A stretch of DNA of 64,000 nt, from contig CH000799.1 of NCBI GenBank assembly GCA_000149265.1, positions 62,001 through 126,000 of the forward strand, in the 5' to 3' direction. The translations under genes and the position numbers were made by a program. This DNA is from Ciona savignyi (lineage: Eukaryota > Chordata > Ascidiacea > Phlebobranchia > Cionidae). Positions 1-12,100 of the stretch are shown here, in pieces. Numbering within the stretch: position 1 is the stretch's first letter; the number at the start of each line of letters is the position of its first letter. The notes beneath the pieces are model-generated. The model had not been told where the DNA came from. It saw nothing but the letters and a program-made list of their open reading frames with translations, and did no database searches.

Positions 1-117
1 AAATGAGGAACACACCGGTATTATTTACACCAAGGCTATAAGTGACACAAACCACCGTTAAAAAAGATCGACAAAAGTACTATCCTCTTCAAATAGCGAA
101 ACATTTTATCATGTTAC

Positions 118-977
118 CTTCTTCATTTGTACACACTGCCGATAAATGGCATTCGTGCGCATGGGGAAACCCCTTAGTTGCGAGTTTAGTATCTTCTGAC
201 CATATCAGCAACGTCCCATTGGAATCCCCAGTGACGTAACTACCATCCAGAAATTTTGTTGTCGCTTGACAGCATGACAAATATTCCGCTCGGAAAAATG
301 TAGTTCCAAAATCTCCTCTGCATGCAGTAAATAACGATTCAACATTCTAATATTAGGCACTAGCAACTTATAAAGATTCAAGCTAGAAACGATCTAAAGT
401 ATTATTAAACCATATGAGCTACATAATAAAAATGGTCCACACTATCGATGATGGAGAGGCAATTGAAAAATTTGAGTAGTAACCCAGTGTGCCTTATATT
501 AGTTTTGCGTTTAAGGTTCTTCAATATTATAGTGATTATTGATAAAATTGTTGCGGTTTGCGTTGTATAGACTTCTTACGTAGTTGGCCCGACGAGAGCT
601 GCCCCTCTATCGCCCTCTGTGGACGCCATATCGTTTGAAACGTTCCAGAAATAAAGGTTTTTGCTGTCTGCTGTTGCGAATTGTCCTTCGGCGTTCACAC
701 TTGCACTTATAGCACGTGGTCCAGTAATTGCAGGTGACATCTTATTATGTGCTGAATGTACAAACATTACAGGTTCAGATTTTACAATATAATTAATGAT
801 TTTACATACAGTTGATATAAAATACCACAACGGTCAGATTCTAACTTTACCTTTTTCACGCGAGGACTTTACATGAGCAGTTTTAATGCGTCGTGATTTG
901 GACAATATATGTTTCTTATCAACCGTTGTTTGCTTCGAGGGTTCTTGCGTTTGAACTGGAGAGTCGATTACAACCAT
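118..977 (-). CDS. WD40-repeat (EML-like) protein, 5' part of gene
   Basis: Three minus-strand exons join in phase: 977-851, 751-580 and 317-118. The gene starts with ATG at 977 in a Lys/Ser-rich leader (MVVIDSPVQTQEPSKQ...). Exon 2 carries ATADSKNLYFWNV and exon 3 carries SYVTGDSNGTLLIWSED, both typical WD40 blade endings (G-D-x-x-G-x-[IL]-x-[IV]-W). Donors at 850, 579 and 117 all begin GTAA; acceptors end in CAG. The spacing of degenerate blades resembles EML/WDR90-type microtubule or ciliary beta-propellers, but the fold is seen only in part because the gene runs off the left end of the window. Identity as a WD40 protein is well supported; the EML assignment is tentative. Confidence 0.7.
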
Positions 978-1509
978 TGCTTGACTGCTAACTCTACAAC
1001 CCCCGTTCCCACACAGTTAGTGTGCATTGTTCGTTGTTTTCTAATGTTACAAAGTAGCCCTAGAAAGGCATATTTTACTTATTGACCATATTGCATAAAA
1101 TCGAATCTTTTTTTATGATTTATAATTGTACTGTAATCAAATTTTTCTTGTGTTTGTACACAACTAACACATACCGGTAGGTTAAGGAACTGCATTCTCT
1201 GTACTGTGTTGCGAATCGTACCCACTCCTATGACATGCAAGGTTTCCAATGTGACACTGTCCCATACTCTGACGTGTGTTTGGCCACACGATGAATATCT
1301 ATCATTTTCTAATGCGCCTTCCGATTTATTTTTAACCTGAGCCGACCCAATTCTACCACAAGTGGGATGCGCAGTGACACTGGTGACCCAAACAACAGTT
1401 TGTTAGTGGTCGTAGGACCAGGCGGTTAACTCCACCATACACTGTCAACACAAATATGAATTAACCTAAGGATTTAGTTTGCTGTTTTCAAAGCTAGACC
1501 AGTAAAAAT

Positions 1510-1812
1510 GTCCGGCCCGTTGGTGTAGCGGTTAAGTGCGTCGCCTTTCAATTGAAAGGTTGTAGGTGCGAAACTGGTCGCTAGCTAGTCGGTTGTGTCC
1601 TTGGGCAAGGCACTTTACGGACATTGCCTGAACCCAGCAGATTAATGGGTTCTACCAAATTGAAGAAACGTGTGAATCATACACAACACACTGTAATAGC
1701 TCCGGTAACCCGATGATGGGCGCGGTGTGATCTGACGATTGCCCGTGTGTTTACCCCCTTGGTTTTCCCATTCACGGGGATAAAGATGAATATCCTATCC
1801 TATCCTATCCTA
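1510..1812 (+). repeat. tRNA-derived SINE, full-length copy
   Basis: This copy of about 300 bp has a tRNA-like head with an A-box-like segment (TGGTGTAGCGGTTAAG) and a B-box-like GGTGCGAAACTGG. The conserved body includes GGGCAAGGCACTTTACGG and CGGGGATAAAGATGAATA, and the tail is a run of TATCC units. Related copies or fragments occur at about a dozen places on both strands. It matches my memory of the Ciona tRNA SINE family. Confidence 0.85.
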
Positions 1813-1865
1813 AATGTAAATAAGAAGTTGTATTTTACACAAAAGCAATTGTATGGTTTTACTTT

Positions 1866-2146
1866 ATGACCCACCGATTAGCTTGGCGGTTTGGTGTTTT
1901 GCCTTTCAGTTGAAAGTTTGCAGTTTCGACACTGCTCGCTACCTAGTCGGTTGTGTCATTGGGCAAAGCACATACCAGACTTTGCTTGAACCCAGTAGGA
2001 TAATGGATTCTACCGAATTGAAGAAACGTGTGAATGACACACAATATACTGCGGTAGCTTTGATATCCCGACGATAGGAGCAAGGCTATCTCACGATTGG
2101 CCGTGCGTTAACGCCTCTCGCGAACAGGAATATCCTATCCTATCTA
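1866..2146 (+). repeat. Older diverged copy of the tRNA SINE
   Basis: It follows the first copy after about 55 bp and shows the same order of blocks (GGTTGTGTCATTGGGCAAAG, GAAGAAACGTGTGAATGACA, final TATCCTATCC), with many substitutions and a shortened 3' body. The stretch 2147-2471 after it holds nothing I can recognise. Confidence 0.75.
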
Positions 2147-2471
2147 TACTAGTTGGTGGGGTCGCTAAACCTAATTATCTCAAAGCATAAAGTATAGAAC
2201 ATTTTTAAAAGTTTTGCATATTGATGTCTTTATCGGTTGTGGCCATATATTAAAAATGTAATTCCTACCATGTGACTTTTCCAGTATGCTCACAGTAATG
2301 ACGCTGCGTTTTTCTCTCATGGTCGTATATAATCACGATGCTGCCAACATAATAAACCAACTCGCCAGATTCCAAAGATGTTATAGATTGACTGTGGCTA
2401 GTATTGCAGCCATATCTGAATAACGAAAAGTTAACCTAAGCAGAATCCTTTTTAAGTTATTTGAACTCCAC

Positions 2472-5145
2472 TTACACCCACTCCATTGAAAGTTGAGACA
2501 TTAAAGGCAGAGCAGATGTTCGTGAAATATCATCCGCACTTAACCAGTTTGGAGCGTATAGTTTAAAATATTCTTCACCGATTCTAACATTCTCAGAGGC
2601 TACAACCCTGGAAGACATATCACGTATAATCTCATTAAGTGCGAGAATATCTTCCTCAAGTGACGATTGAGTAGAAACTGATATACCATCAAATTGTTTT
2701 TCAGAATATAAATCAATGTTTAACTTTGACGAATTACCATCATCTTCTTTTTCGGTTGGATTTTGTTCCTCTATTGAATTTTCATAATCGTGAGTTGGTT
2801 GCTCTGTGCCATTTCTGTCTAATTCTGAGTCATTTGGCTTACACACATCTGAACTAGGAAGATTAACATTATTGTCAACCTCTTTTAAGGGCCCGGACAA
2901 TGATGTTTCTGTAAGATCGGAACTAATTTCTTTATTTTGCATTTGTTGACTTTCTTGTTGCGTAAGGTTGTTTGCACTGAATTCTTCTTGATTTTCCTCA
3001 GGTTTTACAAAGGTAGATTGCTTTAGCGTTTCCTCCGTAACATGTCTATTGTCTTCTAGGTGCTCATCGAATTCGGATGATTTATTTCGGATCAGTTCGC
3101 GTTCTGTGTTGTCTGGTTCAAATACTATATCCGTGTGATCTGTTCCTACTTTCGATGGATTAGTATCGTTTTCAGTTAGGGAAGGGTTGCAACCTTCGTA
3201 TGATTGGGGGATTTTAATTTGGTTCTCTCTATCTGCTGGATCGTGTTGACACTTTTCCGTCGCAACATTTTCACTTGTAATCTCAGTGTCATCTGTTTTG
3301 TCAGAACCTAAAGTGTTGGTTGTTTTAGGGTTCTCTGGTGGTGCATTGTTTACAACAAATTTCGTAGGAGTTATTTCGTTTGCTGTCTTTTTAGTATCTT
3401 CCTTTAAGGAATTATCTAAAGTGTTGCCCTCTGATTTTCGGCTTAAAACATTATCTGCTGGTTTTTCATTTACTTCTTTATCCTGTGTTTCAGGTTCAGA
3501 GTTTTTGTGTTTAGTTTCATTTTTATCTGTGGTTTTATGTTGATTTGGTTTTGGAAATCCATTTAGATTTTGCAATTCATCTTTCCGAGCAATTTCATTT
3601 GTTTGTTGATGTTCTTGTATTTGACTCACAATTTTATTTTTGATTGGTTCACTATCAATTTTGTCTGATTTTAAAGTCTCTATTTGAACCGACTCTTTTT
3701 GCTTTTCTAAGTGTTCGTTTTCGTTTAAGTTGTTTGAACTTTGTGTATTTGGATTTTGCGAACTATTTTCCAATATCATACTTAGCAATGATGTGTTTGG
3801 GTTTTCGGTAGAAACCCTTGTTAGCTTTTGTTTATTATCTTCTTCACGCTCGAAAGAAACTTGAGTGGACTCTTTTTTGGAAACTTTGCTGTCGGCCACC
3901 GTACCATCTATAACAAAATTATTTAAGATTAGCATTAAAATACATATTTGGGCAGCATATACCTCTGCCTCTAACACCTCAGTCGGTCGGCTTTCGGTCG
4001 CAAGCTTGTTAATTATAATCGACATCACGCGTTTGGCTTGTCCGTTGGGTAGTTGAACATGACAACTAGCGGGCATCGTTCGTGGATTAATAAGAATACA
4101 CTTCAATAGCTTTGACAACCAGGGAGGTACGAGTAAACGTGACGATTTTCCTCTGGATGACGATTTCCGCGTTTTTTTACACACAGATGATAAAACTAAC
4201 TATGTCATTTGGTAACATTTGACACAAAGCAGTATTTCGCTTACCGTTGCCTTTTTCGGCAAATTTATTTCCAGGTGCAGTATTGGAAGAAGGTGGTTCA
4301 ACAGTTTTAGGTTTCAATAATTGATTCTGCAACTTAGGTTTGTTTTCTGTTGTTGTCGGATGTAGTACGGGAGTACCGACTTTTAATGCTGCTCCTAATT
4401 TACCGATTGCTACTGCCTTTTCTCGAAATTTATCCAATTTAAAGTTTCTGGTCGATACTTTTTTAATCCGGTGGGGATTAACATCTGTTAGAGTTGCATT
4501 TGGTACCAGCTCGCTGTAAACGTTGGCATTAATTGCTTGCTAAAATTAACATTTATAACCAAAAATTATTTATAATACAGATATATATACTATGTTCATA
4601 AAAATACATATATAGCCTACTGTACTTCTGCAGTTTTTTTGCGGGTATCCTCTTTTCCACTTTTAACACCTCAACGCTATCTCGGCCAGTTTTACCGTGG
4701 GCTTGTCGTAGTAGCCGCAAAGCCGACTCAATATTTATACCACGGTTATCCATCACTGATAGTCTGAGATCACGTCGGGTTCTTTCATCAAGTCTAGAAA
4801 AATGCCCAAGATTTTTTTTGATATTTCTATGATGTTATAAAGAACAATTCATTATCAGGAGTAAATTGTACATTTTTGGCCATGTTACAAATCGCGTCAG
4901 CGTCAATGGTAAATCTTGTATTTTATAATTTTATATAAATTAATCGAGTGTGCTTATTTTAAACACGGTGTCCTATATTATACTCACTTTATTTCATGAA
5001 ACTCCAGCAAGGTCCAAAAATCTGTCTCGTCTCCTATTCTCCAGTCCTGTGCTAGTTTTTCCATATCCATTTTCAAAGTACGAAGTCTCTGGAGACTTAT
5101 CGTTTTCAGGCAATTAATGAGAACTTCGTCTGTAGACCTGTTCAT
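2472..5145 (-). CDS. Unrecognised protein with long Glu/Asn/Ser/Thr-rich region
   Basis: The proposed start is ATG at 5145 (MNRSTDEVLINCLKTISLQ). Exon 1 (5145-4988, donor GTGAGT) joins in phase to an exon from 4793, giving KLDERTRRDLRLSVMDNRG. The 3' limit of that exon is not settled. Exon 3 is 4539-4245 (donor GTAAGC) and joins in phase across a very short intron of about 49 bp to 4194/4195, which leads to the long last exon and a stop at 2472. The last exon begins with a Lys/Arg/Ser-rich stretch and a helical hydrophobic segment (VPPWLSKLLKCILI), then runs for about 400 residues of low-complexity E/N/K/T/S/Q sequence, and ends in a more ordered tail (NWLSADDISRTSALPLMSQL). I do not recognise a domain. 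The long uninterrupted last exon makes a real gene likely. Confidence 0.6.
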
Positions 5146-6157
5146 CTTATAGTTTTTCACACAATTCAGTTTAAGTTTCTAATTGACTGAGGGGCTGTAA
5201 GTATATGATGATGCAGTTAAACTAATATTCTTTATCTTGTTTACAACATTTACAGCTTTGTGGTATGGTTATTTTGATGTTAATTGTCACCCGGTTCTTT
5301 CACAACATGTTTATAAATTAGCCATACATCCGAGAATAAACATTGAATCAATGTACATTAATCCATTATCACAACCTGACTTGCCTCTCTATTATTCAGA
5401 TTGACAGGTAATACATACGAGCATCAATATCGCGACTGTAAACGACCAGCTTTCATTCTAAACGAATCAATGTATTTTGAAACCTGATTAGGTTGGTATT
5501 GTACTACAAACAATGGGCAACTGTGATTTGTGTTACGTTTCGAGAACATCTCTCTAGATTAAGGATCATCGGAATATTTCGATTCACAAGTTATTTTTTA
5601 TATATTAAACAACAGTATTAAGAAAATATTATTTATTCTATCCGTATCGTGTTGGTTGCTCGATCGAGACCCTTGGTTTTTAATTTAAACGCAAATCCTA
5701 GTTAAATAATTTATTCCTCACTGTAAGTGATTCACTGATTTATATAAATGTATTGTAGAGACACTTCGTCGAATAGAAACATCTATAGATGACACGAGAA
5801 AATAGAATGATCAAACACGATTTACAAAAATTCGTTTTTAAAAATATTATTGTCGATCGTAGGCTAATATCGTGTATAGGCTAAATACATAAAATACTTT
5901 AGATTTTAGATAAAGACTGTAAATACACCAAATAATTAAACAAATTAGAATCAATTACTTTTATTTTTAATAAAAATGATGCCTTTTGAGCGTATTTGCA
6001 TGGTTCTAAATTTATCATTGTTAAATATCTAGCAGCATTTTTCTCAGAGTGGGATATGCCAAAATGTCTCAGGCTTACTCTAATTATTCCATTACGTAAA
6101 ACTACTGTATGCTAAAGTATTCGACAATTTTGCCTCATCAAAATTTCAGCAAAACGA
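5146..6157. other. Intergenic stretch, nothing recognised
   Basis: AT-rich sequence between the low-complexity gene and the membrane protein gene, both on the minus strand. I see no ORF with coding character, no repeat-family signature and no RNA gene. The promoter of the 2472-5145 gene and the 3' UTR and poly(A) region of the 6158-13820 gene presumably lie elsewhere in it, but no motif stands out. Confidence 0.5.
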
Positions 6158-9100
6158 TTAATTTAATTCCATTTGGGCAACGTGCTCCTTCACTCTACAA
6201 TAGAGATAAGTCTTATATACGAGGTAGAGCAGTATTCCGAGAAGTGAGGCGGCCCAAGCGGTTATACCCATACTCAGCAGCAACATGAAAACCGAACGAA
6301 TTTCTTGTTTTCCGATGAAATTACCAACCCGTTCGATAAATTCCAATCTAAAAAATAAACGATAAATTTTGTTTAGGTAAAGTTGAATTGGCGCAATTTT
6401 ACAATGTATAGTGCAGATCTGATTAATAAAACATTAAGGTTGACGAACTATGATAACTATATATATAGACCTTTTGGGCAATCGACATAATGATGAACTT
6501 GTGGCTAAAGTTACTATCTTTGGTCTTTGTTTCGTCATATTGTTATAAAGATAGCATCTTAATGATACTCTTATACATAGTTTAAATTGACCAATATGTA
6601 TAATTTAGAAACTTCATCAAAACCGAGTAACACTAGAATAACATTATGTCAAGGAATATAAAAGTGACAATGATTACCTGAAAACACCTACAGCAGGAGT
6701 GATAACAAGAAGAGTTGAAAAGACAATACAAAGCAATAATGCAAAAACCGTGCCAACAACTCGTGCGCCGTACCACCAGAACGTCAAATTCCTATGTTCC
6801 CGCCATAATATTCTTACGGTTACCTATAGTTGTAAGGATATTTTAAAATTAAACAAAGATAAAAACAATATATGCAGCCTCTGTTTAAATGTCTTATTTC
6901 TGTATATGTACTTTTTAACTATGTGTTCTGCGATCTATATTGGTTGTCCAACGTATTTTTTAAACCTAATTAACCGGTAACTGTACAGGGCGACAGAGAT
7001 GACATGTTAGCTTGAAGGGCGACATAGATGCCATGAAAGATATGGCTGACTCTATCGCCACTTTGGCCAATTACTGCGTTGTTATCACCCAATGTGCTGA
7101 CCTAGTCGGATGCAGACTTAACATAAATATTCTAATATAGGGGAGAGTGGTACTCAGTGATACGAAAAATGCCTTTTATCCAATATCTTTAATAATAATC
7201 GTTTTATTTCAAATTTTTTTTGTTAATAACATTAAACAATCATTTGGGTATCTGATGGAAGGACTGGATTTTTTTTATTACCCATGTGTTGTGATAAAAA
7301 TGGGGTTTATTGGGGGTGCCTTTTTTGTCTCACTGGGTACCACCCCGGTATACAGTGAGACACACCCTAGTACACAGTGAGACATTTGTACAAGTGGTAC
7401 AAATTGCTGTTTAAATTGCCCCTATTTAACAATGTATTACTTACTAGCTTGAAATAATTATATGTACGGTCATTCTCGACGTGTGCCGATGTAAATTTGT
7501 TTACATACATGTGCAAATCCAACGTTAAATTCAACAAGAAAGTTTATTACACGGCACAAACTTAACAATGTTTTAAAACTGACAAGAATATCATAAAAGT
7601 TTAGTGTCAATCTATTGTAACATGGTAAATTATGCAGACTGATACACAGTTTAATACAAGTTTGAAGCAGTAAAGAGCAATTCACACATAAAAACAGTGT
7701 TTAGTAAAAGGTTTAAAATGACAATCCAGACCAAAGGGAACAGAACTTTAAAATAAGAAATGCCTTAAATGGAACAGTGAGGAACACACTCATCGCACAA
7801 GGAGTCATCGATTTCATATAAGCTATTTCAACCAATTCACCAACGTTGTACAATGTGCAGGACTGCCCTGCATTATGCAGCATCCAACTATTCATTGCAG
7901 CTCTATAAAATTATTTAAATGGAAAATACACATTGCATCTAACTGTTGCATTTTGTGTGAACAATGAGGTGGCAGTGTCAATGTTGTCACACCAGTTTCT
8001 CTTGCCAGGACCAGGACTTTAAGTGACATGTGGATTTCATGGTTGTAAAAAATTAACAGATTTGGATTTTCTTTTGAGCTTGAAGCGTGCTTGATGAAGT
8101 GTTCCATCACCTGTGAAAAGAGGTCCGAGTTCATCCATTCTGTTTTCTGTGCTAAACAAAGAGTCCCAGATGGAGCACCATTTAACATGTGAGATTTAAA
8201 GTTGCATCATGGAAACACTATTGCTGGTGTTTATAATGTACCAGCAGCACACACAATAGCACATGTATAAACCTCTTTCACCACTGGTTGCTTTGGAAAT
8301 TTGCTTGACAGCTTTTCAGCAAGAATAGCCTTTGATGCTGAGACGATGGGCGTGCCAGTCTCATCCAAATTAAAGATCCTTGTAGCAGCACAGATGAACT
8401 CCGGCTATAAATCAACCTCAAGTTTTCGTAGAACTAGTTTACATTATGTTTATTAAATGAGGTCGTTCTCGAAAGACTACAGGTTTCTTGTGGGATTTTC
8501 AGCAGCTTTTTGCTTACTGACATACCTTGGTAGTGTTTAAAATGTCACTACTGTATGATCTGCTGCCTTTCTTAGGCTCCATTCTTTGGACAAAACCAAC
8601 TGAACAGCTTCACTCAGGCAATATTCTAATGATGAGCCAATTTTATGGTTTTCTGAATTTACTTTCACAATTCTTCCCACGAGTCCACTCCTAGTTATTA
8701 AAAATAATAAATATCTAAAACTGGATAGATTTATATACTTGGCTAACTACTGTATAGGCTATTTCTGAACATATAAATGCTCTTTGTGGGCTTAAACCCC
8801 CCAAAAAGATAATAAAACACTCCTGTATTCTGTCTCACAGTGTACCTCAACATAGTGTCTCACTGAGTACGTAGATACTACAAATCTATAAGTCAAAATT
8901 AAAGATACTTAAATTGAGGCTGCCATGTTCTTTTTCTATTTGTAAGCAAGGTATGCACCTACTTAATCACTTCCCAGTAACTTTAGCCTTAAAGCTAATG
9001 CTCACCCATCTAAATTAAGTTTGCAGCTAGCGTATAAAATTTTACTTACACCCCTGAAAAATCTAAAACTTCCATAACTTTCCAAAACTGACATGCTGGT

Positions 9101-12100
9101 TCCTTAAAGTTCGTTACAAAGTGCGTTAGTAACGTGGAAGCACTCAACCGTCAAAGGTTTTAATATTTTTATGTTTTAACGTTTTTATCCAAAATTTCTC
9201 ACTGTGTACCATGTCCCACTCAGTACCACTCTCCCCTAGTATATATATATTAAAACTTAAATTAAACGTGCTGCAATATAGCTCTGATAACCTGACTGTG
9301 GCATCGAGGTAATCTGAGGATTTTACAACTGTCGTCCACGACCCTGTTCTCATAATTTGTAAATACAAAAGAAGATATGAAAAACTGGGTCCCACAAGGT
9401 AAAGGGAGCCCATACTTAGTCAACCGCATATAAATTAACAATTGATAAACTCCAGTATACTTACAATAAACAGTATGCACCCGCCTGCCGCCCCATCCAA
9501 TGCTTTGGCTGCTGTGGCTATTATCAAACTCAGATTGACGTGATCTCGAAGCCAAGACAAAGCATTCTGGCTGGAGCAGTCGCCTTCTAATGCACAGTGC
9601 CAACATCTACCAGTATTATATCGTTTAAACGTATAAAATTTACTGCAATGTTTATCGAGTTGAATTGAAATTTAAATAAAATACAGGTGACTTGAGGGAA
9701 CCAGAAACACGCAGGTGACTTGAGGGAACCAGAAAACTGATCAATAAACATTAGGCTTAACTATCTTGATTGAATGATCACATGAACAGTTGTGGTTTGC
9801 GTATAATTAACAGTTAGTTGTTTGCACCCCAGTTATACTTAACTTTATAACTTTATAAGAAATAAATGTTATTGAGTTGCTTATCGATTATTCAACCTAT
9901 TGTTCTTAGACCGGGGTTTATGTTCTATCAATACTTTTTATTTTCTCATTTTGTGTTTCTTGAATTGATTGACCTAAATACTATTAAAAGTAACCGTGTA
10001 TAAAGGTCACAACTGTTCCCAAAAACTCTCACGGACAATTCCACATATAAAACATGATATTCCCAGAATTAAAGATTTAAATAATTAAAATTGAACGAAA
10101 CTTACGAAAATCCGAACTCGCCGACATGATATCCAGCTGAGCTCACTCCAAGTGCTCCAGTAATTAATTGAAGGGGCATCCCCGCAATATTGATGACGTA
10201 GGCAGAAAGAAAATGATTGTGGGCCGTAACCATAACCACCAACCTTTAAAAACATGTTTATTAAAACATAATCACACCACAAACTATAATATTGTATAAA
10301 TAAAAAGACAAACGCATATATACAATGGCCGAATGTTTGTGTTGTTTCGGTATATTGTGGTCACAATTTTTCTTTCCAAACGTGTGTTATAACAATGTAA
10401 GGTATTGATTTTTCTGCATGTTTGCTATAAAACGAACATTTTATATGCAGTAACTATACGTTACAAAACAAACATTACTCAGGCACTCACAGCCATTCTT
10501 CGCTTTTGGGTGTGTTTATTAGGTGGTATTACTTGTCGAGACATTATAATCTGTTACACGTTAAGGCAGGGGTCGGCAACCTGCGTTCCGGGATCGCACG
10601 TGGCTCTTTCATTGTTTTAATGCGGCTCTTAAATTTAATTGCTACTTTAGCAAGCGCTTAATACGTTTAAAACACCCATGAATAAGCTTAACAAACAGAA
10701 AAACACTAGCTTCTTTATCTCACACTCATTTGTTTTCCTTATATTGCAATAATAGTTTTGCGGCTCCAGGTTATTTTTATTATGTGTATTATCGGTTAAA
10801 ATGGCTGTGTAAGTTCAAACGATTGCCGACCCCTGCACTTAAGCAATGTTTGTCAAGTACTGGCAAAGATATACGGTCTTGCAAAAAAAATTGTATGGTC
10901 GGCGATGGAGTTTCAAATGTTTGAATTACTCCACGCTAAGTCAGTAAACTGCTCTGAAGCTCTCCAGCAATACAACGTGCCGATTTACTTAATATAACAT
11001 TGCGAGGTAAAAACCTACCGTGCAAATATACAAAGCAGAAACGATGGAAACGAACCAATGATAAACACTGGTTGAAATATATCGATGGTTACGTGTCTGT
11101 GTGCTTCCAATCGACGGGCGGCTTCATCGGTTTTCATAAATTCGCGAACTGCGCTCGCGTTTGCACACGCTTGCTCAGTTATCACGCCTGCATTCAAATA
11201 TTAGCTTACTAAATAACAGTCTAGACCAAAACTTATATAAGCCGTGTAATCATTAAAATAATAGTCATACTGTTTATGTGCTAACATAAGTGAAATTGAT
11301 AAACAAAGGCTGTATTTTATATTCCCTCGAACCACCTCTTTAGCACGATACATATATACTTATATTAAAGCAAAGCGTCATTATAGAGAAACTTACGGAT
11401 ATAATGAAAAAATTAATCACAAAGTTTATGTCATATACCGACCTGCTGTTGTTGGGTTGACTGTAGTTTCAAAAGATTTCGTGATGTCACTTCTTTCGAG
11501 TTTGGTAACGTAACTTGGCGTTGGCTGTTGTGAGCGCTTAAACTTTCCAAGCCTCTGTGGTATTATGTATTCCACATTAACCGGGTATAGCGGTCTTGCT
11601 GCATTGAATGGTTCAGGCGCCTTGATTTGCTGACTTTCTGGAAGTAATGATACTTCAGGCAACGGCTGGTCCGACTCCCTGCGTCCGCGTATTGGAGCAG
11701 GTTGAACCACACGATGACCGTGTGCCGCTGGACCCTTGTGTTGTTCTCTTCGTTGTGACGCGTGGCGGACAAGTGTCAACAAGGTAGGCTGCGCGGGTAT
11801 AATGTTTGCGGATATATACGCAGACCGTTCCAATCCCCGCACTTGCTCTAGAACATTTGCCGTTTCATTATAATGATCGCTGCACATGACGTAAAATGTC
11901 ACGTCTGCTACAAATGACATCAAGGGACAGATTACGCAGAGAAAGGCGACTGAAATGCTGAATAGCCAAGCTGATGCCCCCGTTTTTCGTTTAGTGTTTC
12001 GTTGACACAAACACAGATTTGTAATGTGGACACCTGCGGTAGAAAAATCGCAAATCAACTTGGAATCAGTTATGCACAGCAGTACAAACTTTTATAGTTA